A stretch of DNA of 64,000 nt from Cellulomonas fulva (GCF_018531375.1 NZ_JAHBOH010000001.1:682001-746000), one strand, 5' to 3'. Numbered from the stretch's first letter, positions 35,531-47,131 are shown. Numbers and translations are program-made. Notes: generated by a model from the sequence alone, not told the origin.

Positions 35531-36577
35531 TCAGCCCTCGCCCGGGAACACGACCCCCAGGGACGCCCGCACGGCGTCGGCGACCTCGAGCGTCGCGACC
35601 ACCTCGTCGAGCGGGTGCAGCGGGCTCTGCGTGCGGCCCTCGGCGACGTACCGGGCCAGGGCGGCGGCCTGGAAGCACAGCCCGTCGTGCTCGGTGACCC
35701 GGTTGTCGTCCCACGTCGCCCGCTCGTCGTCGACCTGGACGTGCAGGCTCGTCGGGCACCAGAACCGCGGCCCGGTGACGGCCCACCCGCGCTCGCCGTG
35801 CACGGCGGCGACGTCCGGCGTCGGCGCGAGGATGGACGTGAAGAGCTGCGCCTCCAGCCCCGGGTAGGCGAGCTGCAGGGAGACCTGGGCGTCGACGCCG
35901 GTGCGCGCCAGGCTGCCGGACGCCTGCACCGCGGACGGCCGCAGCGGGGCGCCGGCGGTCGTCGCGACGAACGACGCGAACGACAGCGGGTACACACCGA
36001 TGTCGAGCAGCGCCCCGCCCGCGAGCGCGGGGTCCATGAGGCGGTGCTCGTCGGGCACCACGGTGCGGCCCGCGAACTCGGCCGTCACCCGACGCACCGT
36101 GCCGAGCGTGCCGTCCTCGACGAGGCGGCGCAGCACGTCGACGTGCGGCAGGTACCGCGTCCACATCGCCTCCATGAGGAGCACGCCGGCGGACTCGGCC
36201 GCGGCGACGAGCGTGCGCGCCTCCGCCGCGTTGCGCGTCAGCGGCTTCTCGACCAGCACGTGCTTGCCCGCCGCGACCGCGTGCAGCGCCAGGTCCAGGT
36301 GGTGCGAGTGCGGGCTGGCCACGTAGACCACGTCGACCTCGGGGTCCTCGACCAGGCCCTGGTACGACGAGGCCGCGCGCTCCACGCCGTGCGCGGCGAC
36401 GAACTCCTGCGCGCGCGCCGCGTCCCGGCTCGCCGCGGCGACGACGCGCTGGTCCGTGTGCCGGCGCACCGCGTCCACGAACAGGCCGGCGATCCACCCG
36501 GGCGCGAGCACGCCCCACCGGAGGACGGGCGCGTCGCGCGGGTCGGGGAACCGGGGCTCGGGCAGCACGAGGGTCAC
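35531..36577 (-). CDS. Gfo/Idh/MocA-family oxidoreductase
   Basis: 348-residue NAD(P)-dependent dehydrogenase. The Rossmann N-domain begins WGVLAPGWIAGLFVDAVR and contains the conserved HVLVEKPLT (catalytic-region Lys of the EKP motif); the C-terminal alpha/beta domain (about 135-330) carries the substrate site, with GGALLDIGVYPLSFA near position 215. Such enzymes act on sugars, inositols or dihydrodiols; the substrate cannot be deduced. Convergent with the Septum_form gene and followed on the same strand by nothing related. Just downstream of dedA (4 bases between stop and start), so possibly one transcript. Confidence 0.93.
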   Translation of the reverse strand: MTLVLPEPRFPDPRDAPVLRWGVLAPGWIAGLFVDAVRRHTDQRVVAAASRDAARAQEFVAAHGVERAASSYQGLVEDPEVDVVYVASPHSHHLDLALHAVAAGKHVLVEKPLTRNAAEARTLVAAAESAGVLLMEAMWTRYLPHVDVLRRLVEDGTLGTVRRVTAEFAGRTVVPDEHRLMDPALAGGALLDIGVYPLSFASFVATTAGAPLRPSAVQASGSLARTGVDAQVSLQLAYPGLEAQLFTSILAPTPDVAAVHGERGWAVTGPRFWCPTSLHVQVDDERATWDDNRVTEHDGLCFQAAALARYVAEGRTQSPLHPLDEVVATLEVADAVRASLGVVFPGEG

Positions 36578-36581
36578 GCGC

Positions 36582-37310
36582 TCACCCTGCCACGCCTCCG
36601 TCGTCGTGCGGGCTCGTCGTGCCGTCCCCCGACGCCCCCGAGCGGCGACGACGCACCCGGGCCCAGACGAACCGGCCGACCAGCCACGCGAGGATCACGT
36701 ACACGACGAGGTTGAGCCAGTCGCTGTACCGGCCGATGTCCTCCCACCGCTCCCCGAGCGCGTACCCCGCGACGACGAGGCCGCCGTTCCAGACGAGCGA
36801 GCCGAGCGTCGTGTAGAGGCTGAACCGCCCCAGCGGCATCCGCTCGACGCCGGCGGGGACCGAGATCAGGCTCCGCACCACGGGCACGCACCGGCCGACC
36901 AGCACCGCGGTGCCGCCGTGGCGGCCGAACCAGTCCTCGGCGCGGTCCAGGTCCGCCACCTCGACGAGCGGCACCTTCTCGAGCCACCGCCGCAGTCGCG
37001 CCCGCCCGACCGCCGCACCGATCCCGTACAGCGCCCACGCCCCGACGAGCGAGCCCAGCGTCGCGGCGACCACGGCCCAGACCAGCGACATCCCGCCCTG
37101 GCTCGCGACGTACCCGGCGACCGGGAGCACGACCTCGGACGGCAACGGCGGGAACAGGTTCTCCAGCCCGACCAGCAGGCCGACGCCCAGCGGGCCGAGC
37201 GACTCGATGACCGAGACCACCCACCCGACCAGCCCGGTGAGCTCGGCGTCCCCGGACGTGCTCGTCAGGACGACGGTCGCGCTCAGGGCGTGGGGGACGG
37301 CAGGGGTCAC
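36582..37310 (-). CDS. DedA-family membrane protein
   Basis: 242-residue SNARE-associated/DedA membrane protein. The conserved NLFPPLPSEVVLPVAGYVA (re-entrant helix with the key Glu) and GRCVPVVRSLISVPAGV (with essential Arg residues) are present, along with four to five hydrophobic segments. DedA proteins support membrane homeostasis, and some members flip undecaprenyl phosphate or phosphatidylethanolamine. GTG 37310 marks where family similarity begins; the upstream region is an extremely C/G-rich non-coding stretch. Confidence 0.9.
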   Translation of the reverse strand: MTPAVPHALSATVVLTSTSGDAELTGLVGWVVSVIESLGPLGVGLLVGLENLFPPLPSEVVLPVAGYVASQGGMSLVWAVVAATLGSLVGAWALYGIGAAVGRARLRRWLEKVPLVEVADLDRAEDWFGRHGGTAVLVGRCVPVVRSLISVPAGVERMPLGRFSLYTTLGSLVWNGGLVVAGYALGERWEDIGRYSDWLNLVVYVILAWLVGRFVWARVRRRRSGASGDGTTSPHDDGGVAG

Positions 37311-37402
37311 CGCCCCGATGCTGCCATCCCCCCGCACCCCCCGCCCCCGGGCCCCCGGGCCGGGCCCCCCGGGCCCGGGCCCCCCGGCGGCCCACCCCAC
37401 GC

Positions 37403-37458
37403 CGACCACGCGATCTCTCCGGCTCTGAGCGCTCAGAGCCGGAGAGATCACGTGGTCG
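37403..37458. terminator. Long palindrome downstream of clpB
   Basis: A 56-bp inverted repeat centred at 37430/37431 with only one mismatched pair; its inner 38 bp (37412-37449) are a perfect palindrome with CCGGCTCT at its core. It sits past the clpB repeats and before dedA, and would form a very stable hairpin on either strand. Confidence 0.85.
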
Positions 37459-37466
37459 CGGGGTGG

Positions 37467-37544
37467 TTCAGGACGTGTCGCGGGGGTCAGGACGTGTCGC
37501 GGGGGTTCAGGACGTGTCGCGGGGGTTCAGGACGTGTCGCGGGG

Positions 37545-37552
<8 letters not shown>
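37467..37552. repeat. 19-20 bp tandem repeats spanning the clpB stop codon
   Basis: Four units of (T)TCAGGACGTGTCGCGGGG(G), 19-20 bp each, run into a fifth partial copy that is the end of clpB itself (stop complement at 37545-37547). On the coding strand every unit repeats the last sense codon and stop, ...CGTCCTGA, so a ladder of TGAs in shifting frames follows the gene. Confidence 0.85.
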
Positions 37553-40136
<2,584 letters not shown>

Positions 40137-40203
40137 GTGACCTCCCAGCGCGACGACGCGCGCGATGTTCCGATTGCTGACTCTACGGCTCTCAACGCTG
40201 CGA

Positions 40204-40224
40204 ACTTGAGTCTATTCCGCTCAA
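40204..40224 (-). promoter_or_regulatory. HAIR (HspR-binding) element upstream of clpB
   Basis: CTTGAGT-N7-GCTCAAC matches the HAIR consensus CTTGAGT-N7-ACTCAAG at 12 of 14 arm positions, and a further CTCAA half-site lies at 40191-40195. It sits 68 bases upstream of the clpB start, the usual place for HspR-controlled clpB promoters in actinobacteria. Confidence 0.8.
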
Positions 40225-40349
40225 CTCTGCGCCGCCCCCGGGGCGGCCGGCGTGCACCGGATGGTCATCAGGTGGAGGGGTGGTCGTCGTCGCGGCGTCA
40301 CCCGGGGTGCCTAGCGTCGTCGGCGACCACCGACGACGAAAGGGCAACG

Positions 40350-41006
40350 ATGACCCTCACCATGACGCTCGTCCGGCACGGGCGCACCCACTTCAACGCC
40401 CGCCGGATCCTGCAGGGCAACAGCGACTCCCCGCTCACGAGGACCGGCCGCGAGGGCGTGCGGACCACCGCCCGCCACCTGGCCGGCACTCCGTTCACCG
40501 CGGCCTGGTGCTCACCCTCCGGCCGCGCGGTCACCACGGCCGTCGAGCTCCTGCGCCACCACCCCGAGCTGCGGCTGCGGGCGGACGCCGGCCTCCGCGA
40601 GTACCACTTCGGAGCCTACGAGCGCCGTCCGGAGAGCGCGCTCGACCAGGTGATCGACTGGTCGACGCTCGTCACCTCCGTCCTCGACGGCACGCACCCC
40701 GGCCTGCCCGGCGGCGAGTCGGCCGCGCACTTCATGGGCCGCACCCGGGACGCGTTCGCGCGGATCGTGGCGCGGCACCACGGGCACGACGAGCACGTGC
40801 TCGTCGTCGGGCACGGCCTCGCCCTCGGCGCGTACCTGGCCACGGTCGAGCCCGTCGGGCTGGTGCCGCTGCCGAACGCGTCGGTCTCGACGGTCGAGGT
40901 CGACGACGAGGGCGCGGCCCGGATCACGTCCATCGCCGTCGACGTCGCGCACCAGGGCCCGCTCGCCGCGCGCGGCACGCTGTCCCCGCTCGCTCCGGTC
41001 GCCTGA
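40350..41006 (+). CDS. Histidine-phosphatase-family protein
   Basis: 218-residue phosphoglycerate-mutase-like enzyme. The RHG motif carrying the phospho-accepting His is TLVRHGRTHFN, the acid Glu region is GLREYHFGAYE and the second His is in VVGHGLAL. The family includes cofactor-dependent PGMs, phosphatases and alpha-ribazole phosphatases; this member is closer to the small phosphatases, substrate unknown. ATG 40350 follows AAAGGG. It is divergent from clpB and ends at a long hairpin. Confidence 0.9.
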   Translation: MTLTMTLVRHGRTHFNARRILQGNSDSPLTRTGREGVRTTARHLAGTPFTAAWCSPSGRAVTTAVELLRHHPELRLRADAGLREYHFGAYERRPESALDQVIDWSTLVTSVLDGTHPGLPGGESAAHFMGRTRDAFARIVARHHGHDEHVLVVGHGLALGAYLATVEPVGLVPLPNASVSTVEVDDEGAARITSIAVDVAHQGPLAARGTLSPLAPVA

Positions 41007-41029
41007 GCCTCGTCCGCACGGCGGGGTCC

Positions 41030-41083
41030 CCGAGGACTGCGGGGATCTGGCGACGTCAGCGACCAGATCCTCGCAATCCTCGG
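41030..41083. terminator. Imperfect inverted repeat between the histidine phosphatase and hydrolase genes
   Basis: 21-bp arms (41030-41050 and 41063-41083; 19 of 21 pairs canonical, the others wobble) around a 12-base loop. It ends the histidine-phosphatase transcript just before the next gene's start at 41115. Confidence 0.8.
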
Positions 41084-41114
41084 TGCTCCCGCGTCCGGGT
41101 GCGACGATGCGGGC

Positions 41115-42104
41115 ATGGCGGCTGACGCGGGCAGGGGCGGGGACGAGGTCGTCGACGTGCTCGGGGAGCCGTGGGTCGCGCGGACGCTGCCGCTGCGGGA
41201 CGACGCGGAGACCGCCCGCTCGGGCGTGCCGCCGGTCGCCACGCTCGTGCACCGCGCCGCCACGCCGGCCCGGACCCACCGGCGGGCGGTGCTCTACCTG
41301 CACGGCTTCGTCGACTACTTCTTCCACCCGCACCTCGCCGACGCGCTCGACGCCGCCGACTGGGACCTGTACGCGCTCGACCTGCGCGACTACGGCCGCT
41401 CGATCCGCGAGGGCCGCCGGCCCAACCACGTGCGCGAGCTCGCCACGTACGCCGAGGAGATCGACGCGGCGGTCGCCGTGCTGCACGCCGAGCACGACGA
41501 GGTCGCCCTCCTCGGTCACTCGACGGGCGGGCTCGTCGCCGCGCTCTGGGCCGACGCGCGCCCCGGCCGGGTAGACGCCGTCGTCCTCAACTCGCCCTGG
41601 CTCGACCTGCGCGGGAGCTGGTTCGAGCGCACGCTGCTGACCTGGGCGCTGCGGCCGGTCGGCCGGGTGGCCCCCGGCCTCGTCGTCGGCCACATCGCTC
41701 CGCACTACGGGCGCGCGCTGCACCGGGACACGGGCGGCGAGTGGGACTACGACCTGGCGTGGAAGCCGCACGAGGGCTTCCCCGCGCGGGCGGGGTTCAT
41801 CCGCACCGTCCGGCTGAGCCAGGCGCGCGTGGCCCACGGGCTGCACGTCGAGGCGCCGGTCCTGGTCCTCACGTCCGACGCGTCCGGTCCCGACGACCGC
41901 GAGCACGACGCGCTGCTCACCACCGACTCGGTGCTCGACGTCGCGCACATGGCCGCCCGTGCGCCGCTGCTCGGCGACGACGTCACGCTCGTCGTGGTCC
42001 CCGGCGGCGCGCACGACCTGGCCCTGTCCGCCGCCCCCGCGCGCGAGCGCTACCTCGCGGAGGTCGTCGGCTTCCTGGACGCCCGCCTCCCGCGGCGGGA
42101 CTGA
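41115..42104 (+). CDS. Alpha/beta hydrolase (serine hydrolase)
   Basis: 329-residue alpha/beta-hydrolase fold protein. The oxyanion region is VLYLHGFVDYFF, the nucleophile elbow is LLGHSTGGLVAAL (Ser), and the catalytic Asp and His are likely in LVLTSDASGP and PGGAHDLALS. The Ser-aminopeptidase/lysophospholipase-like subgroup fits best. No signal peptide. Possible substrates include lipid or small esters. It ends 2 bases before the next gene's start, so the two are probably co-transcribed. Confidence 0.9.
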   Translation: MAADAGRGGDEVVDVLGEPWVARTLPLRDDAETARSGVPPVATLVHRAATPARTHRRAVLYLHGFVDYFFHPHLADALDAADWDLYALDLRDYGRSIREGRRPNHVRELATYAEEIDAAVAVLHAEHDEVALLGHSTGGLVAALWADARPGRVDAVVLNSPWLDLRGSWFERTLLTWALRPVGRVAPGLVVGHIAPHYGRALHRDTGGEWDYDLAWKPHEGFPARAGFIRTVRLSQARVAHGLHVEAPVLVLTSDASGPDDREHDALLTTDSVLDVAHMAARAPLLGDDVTLVVVPGGAHDLALSAAPARERYLAEVVGFLDARLPRRD

Positions 42105-42106
42105 CC

Positions 42107-42985
42107 GTGGCCGGCGGGACCGCGCGCCGCGTCGAGGCCGCGCGCGGCTGGGGCGAGCGACGCTGGGAGAGCACGCGCCGGACCGCGACGGGCCGCCTGC
42201 TCGAGCGGGTCGTGCGGGACCTCGTCGGCATCGAGCTGTTCGACCGGGCGATGACCCTGGCGGCCCAGGCGTTCACCTCGATCGTGCCGCTCCTGCTGGT
42301 CGCGGCGGCCCTCCGGCCCGGCGAGGACGGGTTCGGCCAGACCGTCTCGGACTCGCTGGGCCTGCCCGACGAGACCCGCGCGGCGCTCGCCGGCGCGGTG
42401 CCGGACGACAGCACGGTGCTCAGCACCGTCGGCGTCCTCGGCCTGCTGGTGACCCTGGTGTCCGCGACCTCGTTCTCCCGCGCGCTGGAGCGGATCTACC
42501 TGCGGGTCTGGCAGGTGCGGCGGCCCGGGCTCCGCACCGCCTGGCGCTGGCTGGCCACCGTCGTGGCCGTGGCGCTCGCCGCGCTCCTCATCGGGTTCAC
42601 ACGTCGGGTGGTGGACCCGCAGTGGCTCGGCCTCGTGCAGCTGGTCCTCCAGCTCGTCGTGTGGACGGTGGTCTGGACGTTCGTGCCCTGGGTCCTGCTG
42701 CGCGGGCAGGTCGCGGTCCGTCCGCTGGCCTGGACCGCGCTCCTCACCGGCGTCGGGCTCGCGGTGCTGGGCCGCGTCGGCGCGTTGTACCTGCCCGTCG
42801 TGCTCTCGTCCGGCGCACGGCAGTTCGGGGTCCTCGGCCTGGTCTTCGCGTACCTGGGGTGGCTGTTCGCACTGTCCTTCGTGGTCGTCGCCGCCGCGGC
42901 GATCGGCCACGCGTGCGCGACCGACGACGGCCCCGTGGGCCGGTGGGTACGCGGCCGGGACTCGTGGCAGGAGGTCCAGGGCTGA
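42107..42985 (+). CDS. YihY/virulence-factor BrkB-type membrane protein
   Basis: 292-residue membrane protein with six spans in the YihY/BrkB pattern. It opens with DRAMTLAAQAFTSIVPLLLVAAAL, which matches the family's first helix, and later holds VSATSFSRALERIYLRVW. Earlier databases called this family ribonuclease BN in error; its true role is unproven, perhaps an envelope transporter. GTG 42107 lies 2 bases after the preceding stop. Confidence 0.88.
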   Translation: MAGGTARRVEAARGWGERRWESTRRTATGRLLERVVRDLVGIELFDRAMTLAAQAFTSIVPLLLVAAALRPGEDGFGQTVSDSLGLPDETRAALAGAVPDDSTVLSTVGVLGLLVTLVSATSFSRALERIYLRVWQVRRPGLRTAWRWLATVVAVALAALLIGFTRRVVDPQWLGLVQLVLQLVVWTVVWTFVPWVLLRGQVAVRPLAWTALLTGVGLAVLGRVGALYLPVVLSSGARQFGVLGLVFAYLGWLFALSFVVVAAAAIGHACATDDGPVGRWVRGRDSWQEVQG

Positions 42986-43099
42986 ATCGCTTCGGCCGGT
43001 GGGCCCGCTCGACCCGCACGCGGTAGGAAGGACGGAACGCCCCGCGCCGCAGCGGGGTCGGACCCGCGGCGCCGGGGGCGCTCGCAGCGAGGAGCAGCC

Positions 43100-44656
43100 G
43101 TGCGACACGCGACCGACGGGCAGGACCCGGGGACGACGAGCGCGCCGGGGGGCCCGCGACGCCGGACCGCCCGCACGTACGTCACCCTGGCCGCCGCCGC
43201 ACTCCTGACCACGGGCGCCCTCGCCGCGGGTCCCCTCGCCGCGAGCGCGGCGCCGCTGGACCCGGACCTCGCCCGCACCGTGCACACCGCGGGCCGGGTC
43301 GCGGTGGGCGCGGACGGCGGTGCGCTCTTCAGCTGGCCGGGCATCTACCTCGAGGGCCGGTTCGAGGGCACCGGGATCGGGGTCGACCTGACCGACCCCG
43401 CGAGCGACTACGACGTCGCGATCGACGGCGAACGTGTCACCACGCTCGTCGCACCGGGCCCCGGCACGCACTGGGTGGACGGCCTGGCACCCGGTCAGCA
43501 CACCGTGCGGGTGGTCAAGCGCAGCGAGAGCACCTGGACGACGAGCCGGTTCGACGGGTTCGTCGCGGCGCCCGGCGGCCGCCTGCTCGACGCACCGCCC
43601 GCGCGCGAGCGCCAGCTCGAGCTCGTCGGCGACTCCTTCACCGCGGGGTACGGCAACGAGTCCACCGAGCGCGAGTGCACGGGCGACCAGGTGAACCGCA
43701 CCACCAACGCCGACCTGTCGTTCGGGGCGATCACGGCGCGCAACCTCGACGCGGACTACCAGGTGAACGCGTTCTCCGGGCGGGGGATGGTCCGCAACTA
43801 CGGGGGCGGTGAGGCGGGGACCAGCTACCGCACGTACGCCGACCGTGCGCTGCTGGCCGTTCCCGGCGACGTGTGGGACCGGCCCGACGACTGGCAGCCC
43901 GACGCCGTCGTGATCGGGCTCGGCATCAACGACTTCTCGACGCCCGTGTCCTCCGGCGAGCCGTGGACCACGCAGTCGCTGCGCACCGCGTACGTCGAGG
44001 CGTACACCGGGTTCCTCGACACCCTGCGCGCGCGCTACGGCCCGCAGACGTACCTCGTCGTGAGCTCGACGTCCTACGCGGGTCCGGAGCTGCCCCCGCT
44101 CGTCCAGGAGGTCGTGGCGCAGCAGCGGGCGGCCGGTGACCAGCGCGTGCTGATCTGGGACTACGCCGACGCACCCCTCGACTACCTGGGGTGCCACTGG
44201 CACCCGTCGCTCGCGGACCACCGGGTCCTGGCGCAGCGGCTCACCGCCCTCCTGACACCGCTGCTCACCGACCCGCAGCCGACGCCGACAGCGACACCGA
44301 CGCCGTCCGGCTCGCCCACCGGATCGCCCACCACGCTGCCCAGCCCGACCGTCCCGGCTCGGGCCTGCCAGGCGACGCTGACGGTCGTCGGCTCGTGGCC
44401 GGGCGGTTACCAGGCATCGGTCCGGGTGACCGCCGGTCCGAGCGGCGTGGCCGGTTGGCGGGCGGGGTTCTCCCTGCCGGGCGGCAGCACCGTGGTGCAG
44501 GGCTGGTCGGCCGACTTCACGAGTGCAGGCCCGTCCGTCACCGCGACGTCGAAGGACTGGAACGCCCGGCTCGGGGCGGGTCAGACGGCCGAGGCGGGCT
44601 TCATCGGCTCCGGACCCGTGCCGACCGACGTCCACGCGTCCTGCACGTCGCCCTGA
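43100..44656 (+). CDS. Secreted CE2-type SGNH esterase with C-terminal CBM2
   Basis: 518 residues. A signal peptide (about 26-50, cleaved near ASA-AP) precedes a CE2-type N-terminal beta domain (about 60-165), then an SGNH/GDSL hydrolase core (about 165-400) with the nucleophile block LVGDSFTAGYG, the Asn-block GLGINDF and the terminal His in HWHPSLADH. A Pro/Thr/Ser linker joins a roughly 95-residue CBM2 module that opens and closes with Cys (ACQATL ... HASC) and has exposed Trp residues at SW, GWRAGF, GWSADF and DWNARL. Likely an acetyl-xylan esterase or 6-O-deacetylase working on plant cell-wall polysaccharide while bound to cellulose. GTG 43100 follows GAGGAG. No operon partner on this strand. 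Confidence 0.93.
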   Translation: MRHATDGQDPGTTSAPGGPRRRTARTYVTLAAAALLTTGALAAGPLAASAAPLDPDLARTVHTAGRVAVGADGGALFSWPGIYLEGRFEGTGIGVDLTDPASDYDVAIDGERVTTLVAPGPGTHWVDGLAPGQHTVRVVKRSESTWTTSRFDGFVAAPGGRLLDAPPARERQLELVGDSFTAGYGNESTERECTGDQVNRTTNADLSFGAITARNLDADYQVNAFSGRGMVRNYGGGEAGTSYRTYADRALLAVPGDVWDRPDDWQPDAVVIGLGINDFSTPVSSGEPWTTQSLRTAYVEAYTGFLDTLRARYGPQTYLVVSSTSYAGPELPPLVQEVVAQQRAAGDQRVLIWDYADAPLDYLGCHWHPSLADHRVLAQRLTALLTPLLTDPQPTPTATPTPSGSPTGSPTTLPSPTVPARACQATLTVVGSWPGGYQASVRVTAGPSGVAGWRAGFSLPGGSTVVQGWSADFTSAGPSVTATSKDWNARLGAGQTAEAGFIGSGPVPTDVHASCTSP

Positions 44657-44696
44657 TCCCGCAGCCCGCCTGCCGCCCGCCCAGCCCGAGCACGGG

Positions 44697-45713
44697 TCAG
44701 ACGGCGCCGCCGGAACGGGGTGCGAGCGCGGGCTCGTCGGGCTCGGAGAGCGACAGCAGCGCGCCCACGATGCCGGGCGTGTCCCGCAGACGCCGCTCGA
44801 GCGCGGCGAGCTCGTGCGCCGCGGCGGTCTCCCGGGGCTCGCCCTCCAGGTCGACCGCCCCCGACAGGAAGATCCGACGAGCACCGACCAGCTCGAGCCG
44901 CAGCTCGGTCACGCGGCTGACCTCCGGCTGAGACAGCAGCGTGGAGAGCGCGGCGTCCCAGACCCGGTCGTCGGCGACCTCCCCGACCAGGAAGCGCCGG
45001 TTGCGCTGGATCAGCACGACGGCCACCACGCCGAGGAGCACGCCGACCAGGATCGAGCCGATCGCGTCCGGCACGGCCGAGCCCGTGACCTGGTGCGCCG
45101 CGATGCCGCTCCCGGCGATGAGGATGCCGACCAGCGCCGCCGCGTCCTCGAAGAACACCGCGCGCACGGTCGGGTCGGAGGTCCGCAGGATGTGCGGGAG
45201 CAGGTCCATCTCGCGGCGCCGGGCGTCGGCCCGCGCCTGCCGGTTCGCCTGCAGGAAGGACACGCCCTCGAGCACGAAGGACACCGCGAGCACCGCGTAC
45301 GCGATGCCGAAGTCGGTCGCCGGCTCGGGGTGCTGCAGCTCGCTGATCCCGTGCGTGATGGATACCCCCGCCCCCACCGCGAACAGGCCGATGGCCGCGA
45401 ACAGGGACCACACGTAGACCTCGCGGCCGTAGCCGAGCGGGTGCGTGCGGTCCGCGGGGCGCGCCGCCTTGCGCTGCGCGATGAGGAGGAAGACCTCGTT
45501 GCCCGTGTCCGCCCACGAGTGCGCGGCCTCCGCGAGCATCGAGGCGGCGCCGGTGAGGACCGCCGCGGCCGTCTTGGCGACCGCGATGAGCAGGTTGGCG
45601 GCGAAGGCGATGATCACGGTGAGGGCGCTCTCCGCGTGCGCGTCCTCGGGGGCCGCGTCGAGCGGCGCGGCCGTCGGGCCGCCGGTCTCGGGTCCGGGCG
45701 TGGATCCGGTCAT
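44697..45713 (-). CDS. Cation diffusion facilitator transporter
   Basis: 338-residue CDF-family metal exporter with six membrane spans, the metal-site motif AEAAHSWADTGNE (H-S-x-x-D) in helix 2 and a C-terminal cytoplasmic metallochaperone-like domain (about 255-330). Probable Zn, Mn or Fe ions exchanged for protons. ATG 45713 overlaps the ClC stop by 4 bp (ATGA). No metal regulator is next to it. Confidence 0.9.
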   Translation of the reverse strand: MTGSTPGPETGGPTAAPLDAAPEDAHAESALTVIIAFAANLLIAVAKTAAAVLTGAASMLAEAAHSWADTGNEVFLLIAQRKAARPADRTHPLGYGREVYVWSLFAAIGLFAVGAGVSITHGISELQHPEPATDFGIAYAVLAVSFVLEGVSFLQANRQARADARRREMDLLPHILRTSDPTVRAVFFEDAAALVGILIAGSGIAAHQVTGSAVPDAIGSILVGVLLGVVAVVLIQRNRRFLVGEVADDRVWDAALSTLLSQPEVSRVTELRLELVGARRIFLSGAVDLEGEPRETAAAHELAALERRLRDTPGIVGALLSLSEPDEPALAPRSGGAV

Positions 45714-47131
45714 GGCGCTCCCGGGACGGTGCTGGTCGGGTGGCCGGGGTCCGGCGCGGGCGTGCCGGCGCGCACCGCGGGCAGCACCGCGCCCGGCGGG
45801 GCGACGGAGGAGGCGCCGTCCGTGGCCGCCGCGGCCTCGTCGGACCGCTGGCGCCGCAGCAGCAGGCGATGGTCCAGCACGGCGGACGCGAGCCACGCGG
45901 CGGTGGTCGCGAGCACGGCGACCGGCAGCGCCTCCAGGCCGGGCCGCCCGACGAGCAGGCCCGCGAAGAGGAGCGGCGAGACCACCATCCGCGTCATCGC
46001 GGTCATCCCCGCGGCGGTCCCCATCGCCACGGCGACCGTCACCGACATGTCGAACGCGACCACGCCGAGCGTGGCGAGGCCGACGCCGAGGAAGACCGCC
46101 GGGAAGATCGGGCCGCCGCGGAACCCGGCACCCATGCTCACCGCGTACGCGACACCCTTCGCGACGACCAGCACGAGCACGGTGACGGCGGACGCCTCAC
46201 CGACCAGGTGAGGCAGCGCGCTCTGGCCGGAGAACAGCACGTCCTCGGCGTCGGCCCCCAGTGCCTGGGCCAGCAGCGCCAGCAGCCCGACGGCCAGACC
46301 GCCCCCGACGAGGAGCAGCAGGCGGCCGGTCCGGACCTCCAGGCCGTGCAGCACGGTCGCCCCGCTGCGCACCAGGTGGGCGGCGAGCGACGCGAGGACG
46401 CCGACGACGACCGCGACGAGCAGGTCCCGGGCCTGCACGCTCTCGTACGTGGGCAGGTCGGGCAGCGCCAGGCTGGGCATCGGCAGCCCGGACCACTCAC
46501 CGAGGCCGGTGATCAGGAGGTACGCCATGGCCGAGGCGGCGAGCGCGGGCAGGATCAGCGGGATGACCAGGGCGCCCGCACCGACCCCGCCCTCCAGCAG
46601 CATCAGGCCGGCGACGAGCGGGCCGCCGAACAACGTGGACATGGCCGCGCCCGAGCCCGCGACGCCGATCGCGACGCCGCCCTGCTCCTTGAGGTGGGCC
46701 CAGCGGGTCACCCACGTCCCGACGATCGCCCCGAGCGCGATGAGCGGCGCCTCGGGGCCCAGGACGAGCCCGAACGGCAGGGTCGCGAGCGCGGCGAGCG
46801 CGACGCTGCCGACGTCACGCGGCCGGACCGCGCCCATGCTCATGCCCTCGATCGGCGAGTGCCCGCCGTCGCCCGGCAGCATGCGCGCGAGGTGCACGAG
46901 CACGCCGCCGAGCATCGGGAGCCCGAGCACCAGGTACCAGGGCGCTGTCGCGGTGCCGAGCGCCTCGGGCAGGTCGTCCCACAGCAGTTGCTCGAGCCAG
47001 TGCACGGCACCGAAGAACGCGAACGCGACCAGCCCGGCGGGCAGACCGACCAGCAGCCCCAGGAGCGTCAGCCGCAGCAGGTCGCGCGGCGGGACGTTCG
47101 CGGGGCCCCGCGCGGGCTGGGCGTCGGTCAT
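45710..47131 (-). CDS. ClC-family chloride channel or transporter
   Basis: 473-residue ClC protein. Selectivity-filter motifs are recognisable: the GSGIP-like region, the GxEGP equivalent as VLGPEAPLIALG (with the gating Glu), GSGAAMSTLFGGPLVAG and MGAGFRGGPIFPAVFLG. Ten or more hydrophobic segments follow. The absence of a CBS tail matches prokaryotic Cl-/H+ types. Coupled to the CDF gene by a 4-bp overlap. It likely serves ion or acid-stress homeostasis. Confidence 0.92.
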   Translation of the reverse strand: MTDAQPARGPANVPPRDLLRLTLLGLLVGLPAGLVAFAFFGAVHWLEQLLWDDLPEALGTATAPWYLVLGLPMLGGVLVHLARMLPGDGGHSPIEGMSMGAVRPRDVGSVALAALATLPFGLVLGPEAPLIALGAIVGTWVTRWAHLKEQGGVAIGVAGSGAAMSTLFGGPLVAGLMLLEGGVGAGALVIPLILPALAASAMAYLLITGLGEWSGLPMPSLALPDLPTYESVQARDLLVAVVVGVLASLAAHLVRSGATVLHGLEVRTGRLLLLVGGGLAVGLLALLAQALGADAEDVLFSGQSALPHLVGEASAVTVLVLVVAKGVAYAVSMGAGFRGGPIFPAVFLGVGLATLGVVAFDMSVTVAVAMGTAAGMTAMTRMVVSPLLFAGLLVGRPGLEALPVAVLATTAAWLASAVLDHRLLLRRQRSDEAAAATDGASSVAPPGAVLPAVRAGTPAPDPGHPTSTVPGAP

